Source of the DNA: Paracoccaceae bacterium
Lineage (GTDB): Bacteria; Pseudomonadota; Alphaproteobacteria; Rhodobacterales; Rhodobacteraceae
Assembly: GCA_018223125.1 (NCBI GenBank)
Contig: JAAEZA010000037.1
Span: 1 to 44,670, forward strand
DNA: 44,670 bases
Direction of reading: 5' to 3'
The translations under genes were made by a program, and so were the position numbers. Below the pieces are notes generated by a model. The model was not told the origin of the DNA. It saw nothing but the letters and a program-made list of their open reading frames with translations, and searched no databases. Positions 36,178 through 44,670 of this stretch are shown in pieces; the first letter of the stretch is position 1, and every line of letters begins with the position of its first letter.

Positions 36178-36969
36178 TCAGTCCAGATCGAAAGTGGCAA
36201 ACAACGGTGCGTGGTCGCTCGGCTTTTCCCAGCCACGGGCATCGCGCAAAACACGGCTGGAATGGCCGCTTGCGGAAATGTCGGGCGTGGCCCAGATGTG
36301 ATCCAGACGGCGGCCCTTGTCGGCGGCATCCCAGTCCCGCGCGCGGTAGGACCACCACGTATAAAGCAGACCTTCGGGAATATCCTGACGGGTGATGTCC
36401 ACCCATTTACCAGCGTCCTGTGTCTCGGCAAGGGCCTCAACCTCTATCGGGGTGTGGGACACCACTTTCAACAGTTTCTTGTGGTCCCAAACATCGTCTT
36501 CACGGGGCGCGATATTCAAATCACCAACCATTACGGATTTTTGTGGCGCTTCGCTGTGGAACCAGTCCCGCATTTCCGACAGGAAATCCATCTTATGGCC
36601 GAATTTTTCGTTCACTTCACGGTCGGCCACATCGCCACCGGCCGGCACATAGAAATTGTGCACGATCATACCGTTGTCCAGTTGCGCCGCCACATGGCGG
36701 GCATCGCCCTTTTCGCAGAAATCGCGATGTCCGGCGTCCTCGATGGGACGCTTTGACAGGATCGCGACGCCGTTGTAGCCCTTCTGACCGCGGGCAACCA
36801 TGTGGGAATATCCAAGGGCGGCGAAGTTTTCGGTCGGGATTTTTTCGACAGGGCTTTTACATTCCTGAAGACACAACACGTCCGGCTGCTCTTCTTCCAG
36901 AAGTTTCATGACGATGGGTTCGCGCAGGCGCACGGAATTGATGTTCCATGTGCAGATTTTAATGGGCAT
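36178..36969 (-). CDS. xthA: Exodeoxyribonuclease III
   Basis: 263 residues, the usual ExoIII length. It acts in base-excision repair as an AP endonuclease and 3'-5' exonuclease. Motifs seen are ICTWNINSVRLR, LCLQECKSP (metal Glu), VMVGDLNIAPREDDVW (Asp/Asn), GRRLDHIW and SDHAPLFATF (catalytic Asp-His). It stands alone between the CnoX-like gene and the response regulator, both on the minus strand, with a terminator (37019-37046) separating it from the regulator. Confidence 0.95.
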   Translation of the reverse strand: MPIKICTWNINSVRLREPIVMKLLEEEQPDVLCLQECKSPVEKIPTENFAALGYSHMVARGQKGYNGVAILSKRPIEDAGHRDFCEKGDARHVAAQLDNGMIVHNFYVPAGGDVADREVNEKFGHKMDFLSEMRDWFHSEAPQKSVMVGDLNIAPREDDVWDHKKLLKVVSHTPIEVEALAETQDAGKWVDITRQDIPEGLLYTWWSYRARDWDAADKGRRLDHIWATPDISASGHSSRVLRDARGWEKPSDHAPLFATFDLD

Positions 36970-37018
36970 TGGGCAGACCTTTGTTAATTTCGCCGCACCT
37001 TAGTGCAATGTCACAGGC

Positions 37019-37046
37019 AAAAAAAGACCCGCCGGTCCGGCGGGTC
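37019..37046 (-). terminator. Intrinsic terminator of the response regulator gene
   Basis: GACCCGCCGG / CCGGCGGGTC palindrome (37026-37046) with a seven-base U run on the minus strand (A's at 37019-37025). It lies after the regulator's stop codon and upstream of xthA. Confidence 0.88.
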
Positions 37047-37089
37047 AGTGCAGGGAAAAACTATGAAAAGCCCTGCGATTTTTTATGTA

Positions 37090-37776
37090 CTACGCGTTCA
37101 GACGATAGCCGCCTGATTCCGTCACCAGTAGCCGCGCGTTGCTGGGATCGGGTTCGATCTTTTGACGCAGCCGGTAGATGTGGGTTTCCAACGTATGAGT
37201 CGTCACACCCGCATTATAGCCCCAAACCTCGTGTAAAAGAACCTCTCTTGGCACGACACCATCCTGCGAGCGGTAGAGAAACTTGAGAATATTGGTTTCT
37301 TTTTCCGTAAGCCGGACCTTTTTATCCGCTTCGTCCACCAAAAGTTTGGACGACGGTTTGAAGGTATATGGCCCCAGATTGAACACCGCATCTTCGGATT
37401 GCTCGTGCTGGCGCAACTGGGCACGGATACGGGCCAGAAGCACAGGGAATTTGAAGGGTTTTGAAACGTAATCGTTCGCGCCTGCATCCAGACCCAAAAT
37501 CGTATCCGCATCAGTGTCATGGCCCGTCAGCATTACGATGGGGCATTTCACCCCCTGTTTGCGCATCAGCCGGCACAACTCGCGCCCGTCCATGTCCGGC
37601 AGGCCAACATCCAGCAGCACCAGATCGTAAAGTGCCTTTTTCGCCTTTTCCAGACCATCGGCACCGTTTTCCGCTTCAAACACATCGAATTCTTCGGTGA
37701 GAACCAGTTGATCGGCCAGTGCCTCGCGCAGGTCGCCGTCATCATCCACCATCAGGATTTTCTTAACATTATTCAT
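37090..37776 (-). CDS. cenR: OmpR/PhoB-type response regulator, CenR-like
   Basis: 228 residues from ATG 37776, which has a strong GAGGAG site; the frame extends upstream to 37839. The receiver (1-120) has Asp11/Asp12, phospho-acceptor Asp56 in [11 protein letters not shown] and Lys in SKPF; the winged helix ends in [16 protein letters not shown] and [26 protein letters not shown] is very close to my memory of CenR, an essential cell-envelope regulator in Caulobacter and Rhodobacter. No partner kinase gene is adjacent. The assignment rests on that resemblance. Confidence 0.75.
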   Translation of the reverse strand: MNNVKKILMVDDDGDLREALADQLVLTEEFDVFEAENGADGLEKAKKALYDLVLLDVGLPDMDGRELCRLMRKQGVKCPIVMLTGHDTDADTILGLDAGANDYVSKPFKFPVLLARIRAQLRQHEQSEDAVFNLGPYTFKPSSKLLVDEADKKVRLTEKETNILKFLYRSQDGVVPREVLLHEVWGYNAGVTTHTLETHIYRLRQKIEPDPSNARLLVTESGGYRLNA

Positions 37777-37929
37777 GGAGTATCTCCTCGTCTCGGGATG
37801 AAATTGCGCGTCTGGTCGGCATTTATCAATCCGCCTCACAGGGACGTGTTAAATTTCGTTATAATGTTTCACATTTACGTCATGGGAGATATAGAAGGCA
37901 GGCAAATTGTTTCAAGCAACAGGATCGTA

Positions 37930-39006
37930 ATGCCGTTTTCTGTAACACTGGACGAGAAAATCGCCCGCGCCCGCGCCGATCTGCGCATGGGGGTGCCGGT
38001 TGTGCTGCGTGAAGGTGCGGCGCGTGTCGTTGTGGCGGCTATTGAAACGCTCAGCTCCGACCGGCTCGCCCAGATGCGGGATGTGGGGGATGCGCTGCAT
38101 ATTGCGATCACGAACCGGCGGGCGGAAACCCTGTCAGCCCCTGCCTATGACGGCGATCTTGTGCGAATCGCGGTGCCTTTTGATGCGCCGGCGACCTGGG
38201 TTCATGCGATGGCCGATCCCTCGCTGGATCTGGTGATGCCGATGAAGGGGCCGTTCCTGTATTTGCGGGACGGTTCCGCGCTGGTGGATCGCACGATCAT
38301 CCGGTTGTGCAAGACCGCCGGTCTGCTTCCCGGTGCGATCCTTGCCCCTGTCGCAGAAGAACCGGCGGGTTTGCTGGTGCTGGACGTGGCCGAGATAGAG
38401 GCAGGTTCTGCGTTGCGGATGCCGCTGGACCAGATTGCCCATGCGCGGGTGCCGCTGCATGTTTCGCAAAAATCGCGGGTCCATGTGTATCGCAAGCGGG
38501 ACGGTGGAGAAGAGCATTACGCGATCGAGGTGGGGCGTCCGGCGCGGGACAAGCCCGTATTGTCGCGCCTCCATTCGGCCTGTTTTACCGGCGACGTGAT
38601 CGGCTCTCTCAAATGCGATTGCGGGCCGCAGTTGCAGGCCGCGCTGGCGCAAATCGGGATAGAGGGGGAAGGCGTGCTGCTTTACCTTAATCAGGAAGGG
38701 CGCGGGATCGGGCTGGCCAATAAAATGCGGGCCTATTCCTTGCAGGATCAGGGATTTGATACTGTTGAAGCGAACCATAGATTGGGCTTTGAAGATGACG
38801 AACGGGATTTCAGGCTCGGCGCGGAAATCCTGCAAAGCCTCGGCTTCAAATCAGCCCGCCTGATGACAAACAACCCCGCCAAAGTGGCCCGTATGGAAGA
38901 AGCCGGTATCGCCGTGGCCGAACGGGTGCCTTTGCATGTGGGGCGCACTGCGCAGAATACCGCATACCTTGATACCAAAGCGAAAAAGAGCGGGCATTTG
39001 CTATGA
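37930..39006 (+). CDS. ribA: GTP cyclohydrolase II with a degenerate RibB-like N-terminal domain
   Basis: 358 residues. The C-terminal half (about 180-350) is RibA, which opens GTP in the first step of riboflavin synthesis. Zinc ligands Cys218, Cys229 and Cys231 (CFTG...LKCDCG) and the [11 protein letters not shown] and TNNPAK motifs are intact. The N-terminal half (about 8-175) follows the RibB pattern ([44 protein letters not shown]), but the acidic catalytic motif DDEDRENEGD is replaced by [10 protein letters not shown]. It is therefore probably inactive as DHBP synthase. It overlaps the next gene by 4 bp (ATGA). Confidence 0.9.
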   Translation: MPFSVTLDEKIARARADLRMGVPVVLREGAARVVVAAIETLSSDRLAQMRDVGDALHIAITNRRAETLSAPAYDGDLVRIAVPFDAPATWVHAMADPSLDLVMPMKGPFLYLRDGSALVDRTIIRLCKTAGLLPGAILAPVAEEPAGLLVLDVAEIEAGSALRMPLDQIAHARVPLHVSQKSRVHVYRKRDGGEEHYAIEVGRPARDKPVLSRLHSACFTGDVIGSLKCDCGPQLQAALAQIGIEGEGVLLYLNQEGRGIGLANKMRAYSLQDQGFDTVEANHRLGFEDDERDFRLGAEILQSLGFKSARLMTNNPAKVARMEEAGIAVAERVPLHVGRTAQNTAYLDTKAKKSGHLL

Positions 39007-39512
39007 GAGCCGGTTTTGATGACCTTGTTGTAACCAAATGGGGCGCACGGTTTCAGGGGCGGCGGTTCTGCTGTGCCGTTGGGCGGGGCGGGATCGGTGT
39101 GAAACGGGGCGAAGGGGATGGCATCACGCCGCTTGGCACCTATCGCCTTGGCGGGGTCGGCTATCGCAGCGACAGGGTCAGCTTTGATGCACCGGCACTT
39201 GATTGCTGGCCGATTAATCTGGTGGATATCTGGTCCGATGACCCCCGCGATCCGTGGTACAATCAGGAAATCCGCGCGCGCAGTCACCGGTTCAGCCACG
39301 AAAAACTGCGCAGGGCTGATCCGCTCTACGATATTTTTGCAATCGTTGATTACAACTGGCCCGATGCCAAAGCCGGTGCTGGCAGCGCAATCTTCCTGCA
39401 CAAGTGGCGCAAACCGCGTCACCCCACAGAAGGCTGTATCGCTTTTGACGAGTTGGATCTGGTCGAAATCCTGTCCGGTTGGACCGAACGCTCGAGGTTG
39501 ATAATCCGCTAG
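39003..39512 (+). CDS. L,D-transpeptidase (YkuD-like) family protein
   Basis: A 169-residue protein with the YkuD catalytic segment: [19 protein letters not shown], with conserved His and nucleophile Cys145. The front part has [24 protein letters not shown] in pieces, matching the GITPxG entry of the family. L,D-transpeptidases make 3-3 murein cross-links or attach proteins to murein; this short form has no signal peptide, so its site of action is unclear. The start codon overlaps the ribA stop (ATGA), an unexpected pairing of riboflavin and envelope genes. Confidence 0.85.
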   Translation: MRAGFDDLVVTKWGARFQGRRFCCAVGRGGIGVKRGEGDGITPLGTYRLGGVGYRSDRVSFDAPALDCWPINLVDIWSDDPRDPWYNQEIRARSHRFSHEKLRRADPLYDIFAIVDYNWPDAKAGAGSAIFLHKWRKPRHPTEGCIAFDELDLVEILSGWTERSRLIIR

Positions 39513-39514
39513 GG

Positions 39515-40171
39515 TCAGACCTCGTAAGCGCGTTCCCCGAAAATGGCAGAGCCGACGCGGACATGGGTCGCGCCAAGGGCTACGGCCCGTTCGAAATCAC
39601 TGCTCATCCCCATCGACAGACCGGACAGTCCGTTGCGTTCGGCAATCTTGCGCAACAGCGAAAAATGCAGGGCCGGTTCCTCGTCCACGGGGGGAATTAC
39701 CATCAGACCGTTGATCGTCAGATCCATGCTGCGACATTCTGCAATGAAGGCATCCGCATCGGCGGGAAGGACACCTGCCTTTTGCGGTTCCGCGCCGGTG
39801 TTGACCTGAATGAACAGCTCGGGCGATTTGCCTTGTGACTGGATCTCACTTGCAATCTTGCGGGCGAGTTTGGTTCGGTCCAGCGTGTGAATAGCATTAA
39901 ACAATTCTACCGCCGGTTTGACCTTATTGCTTTGCAAAGGGCCGATCAGATGGACCTCAACCGGACCGAATTCCTCGCGGAAGCGGGGCCATTTGCCTTG
40001 GGCTTCCTGCACCTTGTTTTCCCCGAACAGCCGGTGGCCGGTTTCCAGCACGGCGCGGACCCTTTCATCGGGCTGCACCTTGGACACGGCGATCAGACGG
40101 GTACTGCCTGCGGGGCGGTTGGCCTCGGCTTCGGCAGCGGTGATGCGGGATGTGATATCGGTAAGGGACAT
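39515..40171 (-). CDS. YggS family PLP-binding protein
   Basis: 218 residues, alanine-racemase-like barrel (YggS/PROSC family). PLP is expected on Lys31 in LIAVSKVQP. Other text: FGENKVQEAQGKWP, HLIGPLQSNK and LSMGMSSDFERAVALGATHVRVGSAIFG (in parts). These proteins buffer free PLP and affect amino-acid balance rather than acting as enzymes. It converges on the L,D-transpeptidase gene with only 2 bp between stops. Confidence 0.94.
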   Translation of the reverse strand: MSLTDITSRITAAEAEANRPAGSTRLIAVSKVQPDERVRAVLETGHRLFGENKVQEAQGKWPRFREEFGPVEVHLIGPLQSNKVKPAVELFNAIHTLDRTKLARKIASEIQSQGKSPELFIQVNTGAEPQKAGVLPADADAFIAECRSMDLTINGLMVIPPVDEEPALHFSLLRKIAERNGLSGLSMGMSSDFERAVALGATHVRVGSAIFGERAYEV

Positions 40172-40226
40172 GGCGAATGAATGCCTGTCTGCTGTACTTT
40201 GGGCAAGCCCAAAAAAGAGAAAGAGC

Positions 40227-40241
40227 AGACCCGACGGGTCT
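40227..40241 (-). terminator. Candidate terminator after porin 1
   Basis: AGACCCGACGGGTCT hairpin, read on the minus strand as AGACCCGTCGGGTCT followed by GCTCTTTCTCTTTTTT, downstream of the first porin. The U-rich tract starts a few bases late. Confidence 0.6.
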
Positions 40242-40273
40242 ACCCTTCCTGTGCACCTAATATTCAGCCTAAC

Positions 40274-41224
40274 TTAGAAGGCAAAGCGAACGCCGAGGTC
40301 CGCCATTGTTTCTTCTGTGTAGTCGCGGGAAATACCGCCAGCCAGAACTGCGCCACCCAGAGAGTGGGTGAAGCCGATGCCGTATTCTGTTTCGTCGCCA
40401 GCAGCGCCGATACCTGCGGAACCAACAGTGTCTTCGTCTGTGTGTGCAACGAAGGCAGTTACAGTTGTCGCGTCAAAGGTGTAGGAACCGGACAGAACTG
40501 CTTTGGAACCAACGTTCTCCAGATCGGAGTAGTTCACGTTTACAGCAAAGTCAGCAATTTGACCGCCAGCGGACAAGGACCACATGTCCAGTTCGCCTGC
40601 AGCAGTTGCCGCGTTGTTTGCGTTTTTCGCGTAACCTGCTGCAACAGTCCAGTCACCGAAGTTGTAGGATGCAGCGATTGCATCTTCGGAACCGTTGGAC
40701 AGGTGGTCACCTGTGGAGTCGGTGGACAGGGATACGCCGAAACCGCCTACGTTGAAGTCCAGACGAACAACATCACCAGCGTTGCCGCGGGAGGAGTATG
40801 TGTTCAGCAGGGACTGGAATGTACCGATGTTGAAGGAGTTGTCAGCGTCGTGCAGACCTGTCAGACCAACAGAACCGTCGAAGTAAGCGATACGGTTTAC
40901 CAGCGCGCCGTCGGTGTTACCAACAGTGATGCGGAACATGTCGTTGCCCATCCAGATGTTGGCGGAACCGGCAGCACCGGAAGCATCGCCCTCATCGGAA
41001 CGCAGACGGATGCGACCACCGAATTCCAGACCAGTGTCTGTGGAGCCTGTGCCATCAACGTTGATGGTCATACGACGTTCGATTTTTGTTTTGGACTGAC
41101 CAACAGCATCGCGGGAGCTGTCGTATACGATACCGAAGCGGCCGGAACCGGACAGTGTTACGTCAGCGGCTGCGGCAGACGCCGAAGCGATGATCGCTGT
41201 CGATGCAAGGAGAACTTTTTTCAT
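40274..41224 (-). CDS. Outer-membrane porin, Rhodobacter type (copy 1)
   Basis: 316 residues from ATG 41224, with a signal peptide (MKKVLLASTAIIASASAAAA) and mature start near ADVTLSGSGRFGIVY. The C-terminus ends in Phe (LGVRFAF), the outer-membrane insertion signal of porins. Alternating hydrophobic strands and acidic loops fit a 16-stranded general diffusion porin. It is a close paralogue of the next gene, sharing long identical blocks such as GNAGDVVRLDFNVGGFGVSL. A frame extension to 41284 has no signal-peptide support. Transcribed in the same direction after copy 2, with a terminator between. Confidence 0.93.
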   Translation of the reverse strand: MKKVLLASTAIIASASAAAADVTLSGSGRFGIVYDSSRDAVGQSKTKIERRMTINVDGTGSTDTGLEFGGRIRLRSDEGDASGAAGSANIWMGNDMFRITVGNTDGALVNRIAYFDGSVGLTGLHDADNSFNIGTFQSLLNTYSSRGNAGDVVRLDFNVGGFGVSLSTDSTGDHLSNGSEDAIAASYNFGDWTVAAGYAKNANNAATAAGELDMWSLSAGGQIADFAVNVNYSDLENVGSKAVLSGSYTFDATTVTAFVAHTDEDTVGSAGIGAAGDETEYGIGFTHSLGGAVLAGGISRDYTEETMADLGVRFAF

Positions 41225-41457
41225 TTTGTTTCTCTTTTCATAGTGGGAAGAATGGCGCAATCGCCAATAGGAGGAAGGCAACATAGTGTTGCCACGCCTA
41301 CGATTATCTAAAGTTGCCAGCGGCCTAAAGGCATTTTTCGACAGATTCCGTCAGGTAATTATCACAAGAGTGTGAACTTATAAAAAGTGATTAGATTTCA
41401 GCGTGTTGAGAGGGAAATAGATGCGCCGGGAACGGGGTAACCGGGCCGGAAAAGCAC

Positions 41458-41486
41458 AAAAAAAGAGCAGACCCGAAGGCCTGCTC
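41458..41486 (-). terminator. Intrinsic terminator after porin 2
   Basis: Hairpin GAGCAGGCC / GGGTCTGCTC on the minus strand with TTTTTTT directly after it (A's at 41458-41464). A further 9-bp stem (41498-41519, ACTTCTAAG / CTTAGAAGT) spans the porin 2 stop codon. Confidence 0.85.
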
Positions 41487-41511
41487 TTCTCGAAACGACT
41501 TCTAAGAAAAC

Positions 41512-42465
41512 TTAGAAGTTGAAGCGGACACCCAGGTCAGCCATTGTTTCGTCTTGCCAGTTGCGGGAGATACCGCCGGCCAGAACTGCGCCACCCAGGG
41601 AGTGGGTGAAGCCGATGCCGTATTCGGTTTCTTCGCCAGCTGCGCCGATACCTGCGGAACCAACAGTGTCTTCGTCTGTGTGTGCAACGAATGCAGCTAC
41701 GGTTGTTTCACCGAAGTCGTATTCACCGTTCAGAACAACTTTGGAAGCTACGTCTTCCAGATCGGAGTACTGGATGCCAACACCGAAGTCACCGATGTTA
41801 CCAGCAGCGGACAGGGAGAACATGTCACGCTCGGTTGCGCTTACAGCAGAGTTGTTTGCGTTTTTAGCAAAACCAGCTGCAACGTTCCAGTCACCGAAGT
41901 TGTAGGAGATAGCGATCGCATCTTCGGAACCGTTGGACAGGTGGTCACCTGTGGAGTCGGAAGACAGGGATACGCCGAAGCCGCCTACGTTGAAGTCCAG
42001 ACGAACAACATCGCCAGCGTTACCGCGGGAAGAGTATGTGTTCAGGATGAAGCGGGAAGCGCTACCCATGTTGAAGGAAACGTTGGCCCAGTGCAGACCT
42101 GTCAGGCCGATGGAACCTTGGAAGTAACCGATGCGGTTAACCATAGCACCTTCAGTGTTACCCACAGTGATACGGAACATGTCGTTGCCCATCCACACGT
42201 TTGCGGAAGCAGCAGCGGCAGCAGCGTCGTTCTCGTCGGAACGCAGACGGATGCGACCACCGAAGTCCAGACCTGTGTCTGTGGAGCCTGTGCCATCGAT
42301 GTTGATGGTCATACGCTTTTCGATTTTTGTTTTGGACTGGCCAGCGCCGTCCATTGCGGAGTTGTATACAATGCCGAAGCGGCCGGAACCAGACAGTGTT
42401 ACGTCAGCAGCAGCCATACCGGCAGTTGCGACGAGTGCTGTGGTTGCAAAGAGAACTTTTTTCAT
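41512..42465 (-). CDS. Outer-membrane porin, Rhodobacter type (copy 2)
   Basis: 317 residues with signal peptide (MKKVLFATTALVATAGMAAA) and C-terminal Phe (LGVRFNF). It shares most of the sequence with copy 1. Differences cluster in short patches likely to be surface loops or the eyelet (for example WANVSFNMGSASRF against DADNSFNIGTFQS, and the acidic stretch near residue 80). The upstream leader (42466-42740) holds a hairpin AGAGTG/CACTCT (42517-42539). Separate terminators suggest the two porins can be expressed independently. Confidence 0.94.
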   Translation of the reverse strand: MKKVLFATTALVATAGMAAADVTLSGSGRFGIVYNSAMDGAGQSKTKIEKRMTINIDGTGSTDTGLDFGGRIRLRSDENDAAAAAASANVWMGNDMFRITVGNTEGAMVNRIGYFQGSIGLTGLHWANVSFNMGSASRFILNTYSSRGNAGDVVRLDFNVGGFGVSLSSDSTGDHLSNGSEDAIAISYNFGDWNVAAGFAKNANNSAVSATERDMFSLSAAGNIGDFGVGIQYSDLEDVASKVVLNGEYDFGETTVAAFVAHTDEDTVGSAGIGAAGEETEYGIGFTHSLGGAVLAGGISRNWQDETMADLGVRFNF

Positions 42466-42740
42466 AGTTTTCCCTCGTTAGGTTAAAAGGTGCACCTCTA
42501 TCCGAGGTATCCGGAAAGAGTGTGTATGCTTTTCACTCTCTGGCCCCCGAATATCAAGCGTCTGTGCTGTGCTGCCGATGATAAGCCGAAAGTTGGTGCA
42601 ATGATGCCACAGTCATTTTCGGGTGCTTTGTACTTCTTTATATATAACAGCCCGTTCCCCCGCCTGAAGAATAAGAACTTGTCCGTATTCCCAACTAACG
42701 GTACATGAAAGAAACAGCTGTAAAGCTTGGGGCGTAGAGC

Positions 42741-43277
42741 ATGATGAATAATGGTTTTAAAGCAGGTCTGATCGCACTTCTTTGCGGTGCGCTTGTTGGG
42801 TGTGGCAGTTTCGGTAATTCCGGACGCAGCAGTGGCGGCTTTCTGAACCGCCCCGTCACAGTGCGGCCCGACCCCTCCCGCGTGGATCCGTCCTCCGGTG
42901 CGATGGAGCGTGCGCTCGGGGAAGCGGGCGGCGATACGGTCTCTATCTTTGATGCCCTGCGCTCCCCGGATGAAAATACAAACGTACGTGTAAACAAATA
43001 CCTTTGGAGTGCGGCGCTTGAAACGCTGAACTTCCTGCCGGTGGAATCGGCTGATCCCTTCACGGGTGTGCTGGTGATGGGCTGGGGCCGTGCGCCTGGC
43101 AGTGCGCGTCAGTATCGCGCGACTGTACTGGTGCAGGACCCCGCCCTTGATGCGCGTTCGCTGAAACTGTCAATCCAGACCCGCAGCGGCCCTGCAAGTG
43201 CAGAGACCGTGCGCCGTGTGGAAGATGCGATCCTGACCCGCGCCCGTCAGTTGCGTGTGCGCGATAAAAACCTATAA
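42741..43277 (+). CDS. DUF3576 family lipoprotein
   Basis: 178 residues with a lipoprotein signal: LIALLCGALVGCGSF, lipid-modified Cys near residue 21. The mature part contains VNKYLWSAALETLNFLPVESADPFTGVLVMGWG in parts, typical of DUF3576, and RQYRATVLVQDPALDARSLKLSIQTR. It is predicted to sit in the outer membrane facing the periplasm; function is unknown. Two adjacent ATGs (42741, 42744) could start it. It precedes leuS with a terminator between, an arrangement I recall from related genomes. Confidence 0.88.
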   Translation: MMNNGFKAGLIALLCGALVGCGSFGNSGRSSGGFLNRPVTVRPDPSRVDPSSGAMERALGEAGGDTVSIFDALRSPDENTNVRVNKYLWSAALETLNFLPVESADPFTGVLVMGWGRAPGSARQYRATVLVQDPALDARSLKLSIQTRSGPASAETVRRVEDAILTRARQLRVRDKNL

Positions 43278-43307
43278 GGCGGGTGATACCGCCCGTTGAA
43301 GTTAATG

Positions 43308-43333
43308 ACGCCGGGCATATTGTCCGGCGTTTT
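43308..43333 (+). terminator. Intrinsic terminator between the DUF3576 gene and leuS
   Basis: ACGCCGG / CCGGCGT with a nine-base loop, followed by TTTT counting the shared T. A second small hairpin (GGCGGG/CCGCCC) lies just after the DUF3576 stop codon. Confidence 0.75.
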
Positions 43334-43352
43334 GCTGTGTAAGGAAGAAAAC

Positions 43353-44670
43353 ATGTCTCGTTATAATGCCCGTGTGGTGGAACCGAAGTGGCAACAAGCC
43401 TGGGACGACGCATCCGTGTTCAAAGCAGAGCGGGATGAGTCCCGCGAGAAATATTACGTGCTGGAAATGTTCCCCTATCCTTCGGGGCGTATCCACATGG
43501 GGCACGTGCGCAACTATACCATGGGCGATGTGGTCGCGCGGTATAAAGCAGTGAACGGTTTTAACGTCCTGCACCCGATGGGCTGGGACGCTTTCGGTCT
43601 GCCCGCAGAAAATGCGGCGATGGAAAAAGGTGTTCATCCGGGCGAATGGACCTATCAGAACATCGCGGACATGCGCGAGCAGATGAAGCCGATGGGCCTG
43701 TCTATCGACTGGTCCCGCGAACTGGCCACCTGCGATCCGGAATATTACGGCCAGCAGCAGGCCATGTTCATCGACATGATGGAAAAAGGGCTGGTCTATC
43801 GCAAGAAGGCGGTGGTGAACTGGGATCCGGTGGATATGACGGTTCTGGCCAACGAACAGGTGGAAGCGGGTCGCGGCTGGCGCTCCGGTGCCTTGGTGGA
43901 ACGCAAGGAGCTGACGCAGTGGTTCTTCAAGATCAGCGCCTTTTCCGAAGATCTGCTGGGCGCGATTGATAAACTTGACGGCTGGCCGGATAAAGTGCGC
44001 CTGATGCAGCAGAACTGGATCGGCAAGTCCCGCGGGCTGGAGTTTTCATTCGAACGTGTCGATGGCGGCGACCGGATCGAGGTTTATACAACGCGGCCCG
44101 ATACGCTGAACGGGGCGTCCTTTGTGGGGATTTCACCGGATCACCCGATTGCCAAGCAATTGGAAACCGATAATCCCGAATTCGCTGATTTCATTGCAGA
44201 ATGTCGCAAAGGTGGCACCACGGAAGAAGCGATCGAGACCGCGCCCAAGCTGGGGATGGACACGGGCATCCGCGTCAAGCATCCGATCTATGAAGACCGC
44301 GAACTGCCGGTCTGGATCGCCAATTTCATCCTGATGGACTATGGCACCGGTGCGATTTTCGGTTGTCCGGCCCACGACCAGCGCGATCTGGATTTCTGCC
44401 GCAAGTACGACCTTCCGGTGATCGACACTTTCTTTGCACTGGATAACGAAACCGCTGTGGCGAATGAGGCTTTCGTGCCGCCAAAGACCGAGAAAGTGAA
44501 ATGGGTCGACCATTTCGCCGGTCTGGACGTGGCCACAGGTCAGGAAGCGATTGATACAACCATCGCCTATGCCGAAAAGGCGGGTTGGGGCAAAGGCACG
44601 ACGAACTACCGCCTGCGGGACTGGGGCGCATCGCGCCAGCGGTTCTGGGGCTGTCCGATCCCTGTAGTGC
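43353..44670 (+). CDS. leuS: Leucyl-tRNA synthetase (5' part, continues past the window)
   Basis: 439 codons of about 850 are visible; the frame is open at the window edge. LeuS charges tRNA-Leu. The class I HIGH motif is His48-Met-Gly-His51 in [14 protein letters not shown], followed by [21 protein letters not shown]. The connective editing domain begins at about residue 225 and includes [14 protein letters not shown], the threonine-rich hydrolytic loop. KMSKS is beyond the edge. An AAGGAAG site precedes the ATG. Confidence 0.97.
   Translation, partial: MSRYNARVVEPKWQQAWDDASVFKAERDESREKYYVLEMFPYPSGRIHMGHVRNYTMGDVVARYKAVNGFNVLHPMGWDAFGLPAENAAMEKGVHPGEWTYQNIADMREQMKPMGLSIDWSRELATCDPEYYGQQQAMFIDMMEKGLVYRKKAVVNWDPVDMTVLANEQVEAGRGWRSGALVERKELTQWFFKISAFSEDLLGAIDKLDGWPDKVRLMQQNWIGKSRGLEFSFERVDGGDRIEVYTTRPDTLNGASFVGISPDHPIAKQLETDNPEFADFIAECRKGGTTEEAIETAPKLGMDTGIRVKHPIYEDRELPVWIANFILMDYGTGAIFGCPAHDQRDLDFCRKYDLPVIDTFFALDNETAVANEAFVPPKTEKVKWVDHFAGLDVATGQEAIDTTIAYAEKAGWGKGTTNYRLRDWGASRQRFWGCPIPVV

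Noticed and set aside
40181-42486. Long Cys- and Val-rich plus-strand frames opposite both porins
   Set aside because: They mirror each other only because the porins are paralogues; the minus-strand frames have signal peptides and C-terminal Phe.

Overview
The window is chromosomal DNA of an alphaproteobacterium, most likely of the order Rhodobacterales (Roseobacter/Rhodobacter lineage). The evidence is the PhyR-NepR-EcfG general stress module, family proteins typical of that group (DUF2948, UPF0262, DUF2794, DUF3576, DUF1176), Rhodobacter-type porins that start with MKK and end in Phe, and the gene orders murA-DUF2948-hisD-UPF0262-phosphatase and thioredoxin/TPR-LON-Trm112-ubiH. I see no prophage, integrase, transposase, CRISPR array or rRNA. 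It reads as core genome with about 46 protein genes and one tRNA.

Layout. 1-4 kb: dps, then the general stress regulon core (phyR to the left; nepR, ecfG and a HisKA_2 kinase to the right, each overlapping the next), driven from one palindromic intergenic element. 4-8.4 kb: tRNA-Thr, a small basic ORF, murA, DUF2948, hisD, UPF0262 and a low-molecular-weight phosphatase. 8.4-18 kb, mostly minus strand: an EamA exporter, leuB, a LysR regulator divergent from an NAD(P)-binding epimerase, a secreted EEP-family hydrolase coupled to a membrane protein, leuD, leuC and a DUF1176 protein. 18-24.4 kb, plus strand: MscS channel, M17 aminopeptidase, NlpC/P60 hydrolase, (minus) DUF2794, a structured non-coding stretch and a YwrD-type gamma-glutamyltransferase. 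24.4-34.3 kb: hspQ, AEC transporter, transglycosylase-like lipoprotein, lolA, ftsK, a DapC-like aminotransferase, an amidase and ubiH. 34.3-40.2 kb: Trm112, LON-domain protein, thioredoxin/TPR co-chaperone, exonuclease III, CenR-like response regulator, a RibA whose N-terminal half looks like a decayed RibB, an L,D-transpeptidase and a YggS protein. 40.2-44.7 kb: two tandem paralogous porins, a DUF3576 lipoprotein and the 5' part of leuS.

Themes. Cell-envelope genes recur (murA, NlpC/P60, L,D-transpeptidase, transglycosylase-like lipoprotein, lolA, porins, a CenR-like regulator), as do leucine supply and use (leuB, leuC, leuD, leuS). The most distinctive sequence observations are: the perfect 12-bp palindrome that contains two oppositely directed EcfG promoters sharing the same bases; the RibA with a degenerate RibB-like N-terminal half; the roughly 580-nt non-coding stretch before the gamma-glutamyltransferase gene, which holds a strong orphan terminator and a two-hairpin element around a CCUCCUCCC motif; a 70-bp nested palindrome between ggt and hspQ; and a possible leader peptide before leuC. 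No wholly new multi-gene system is evident.
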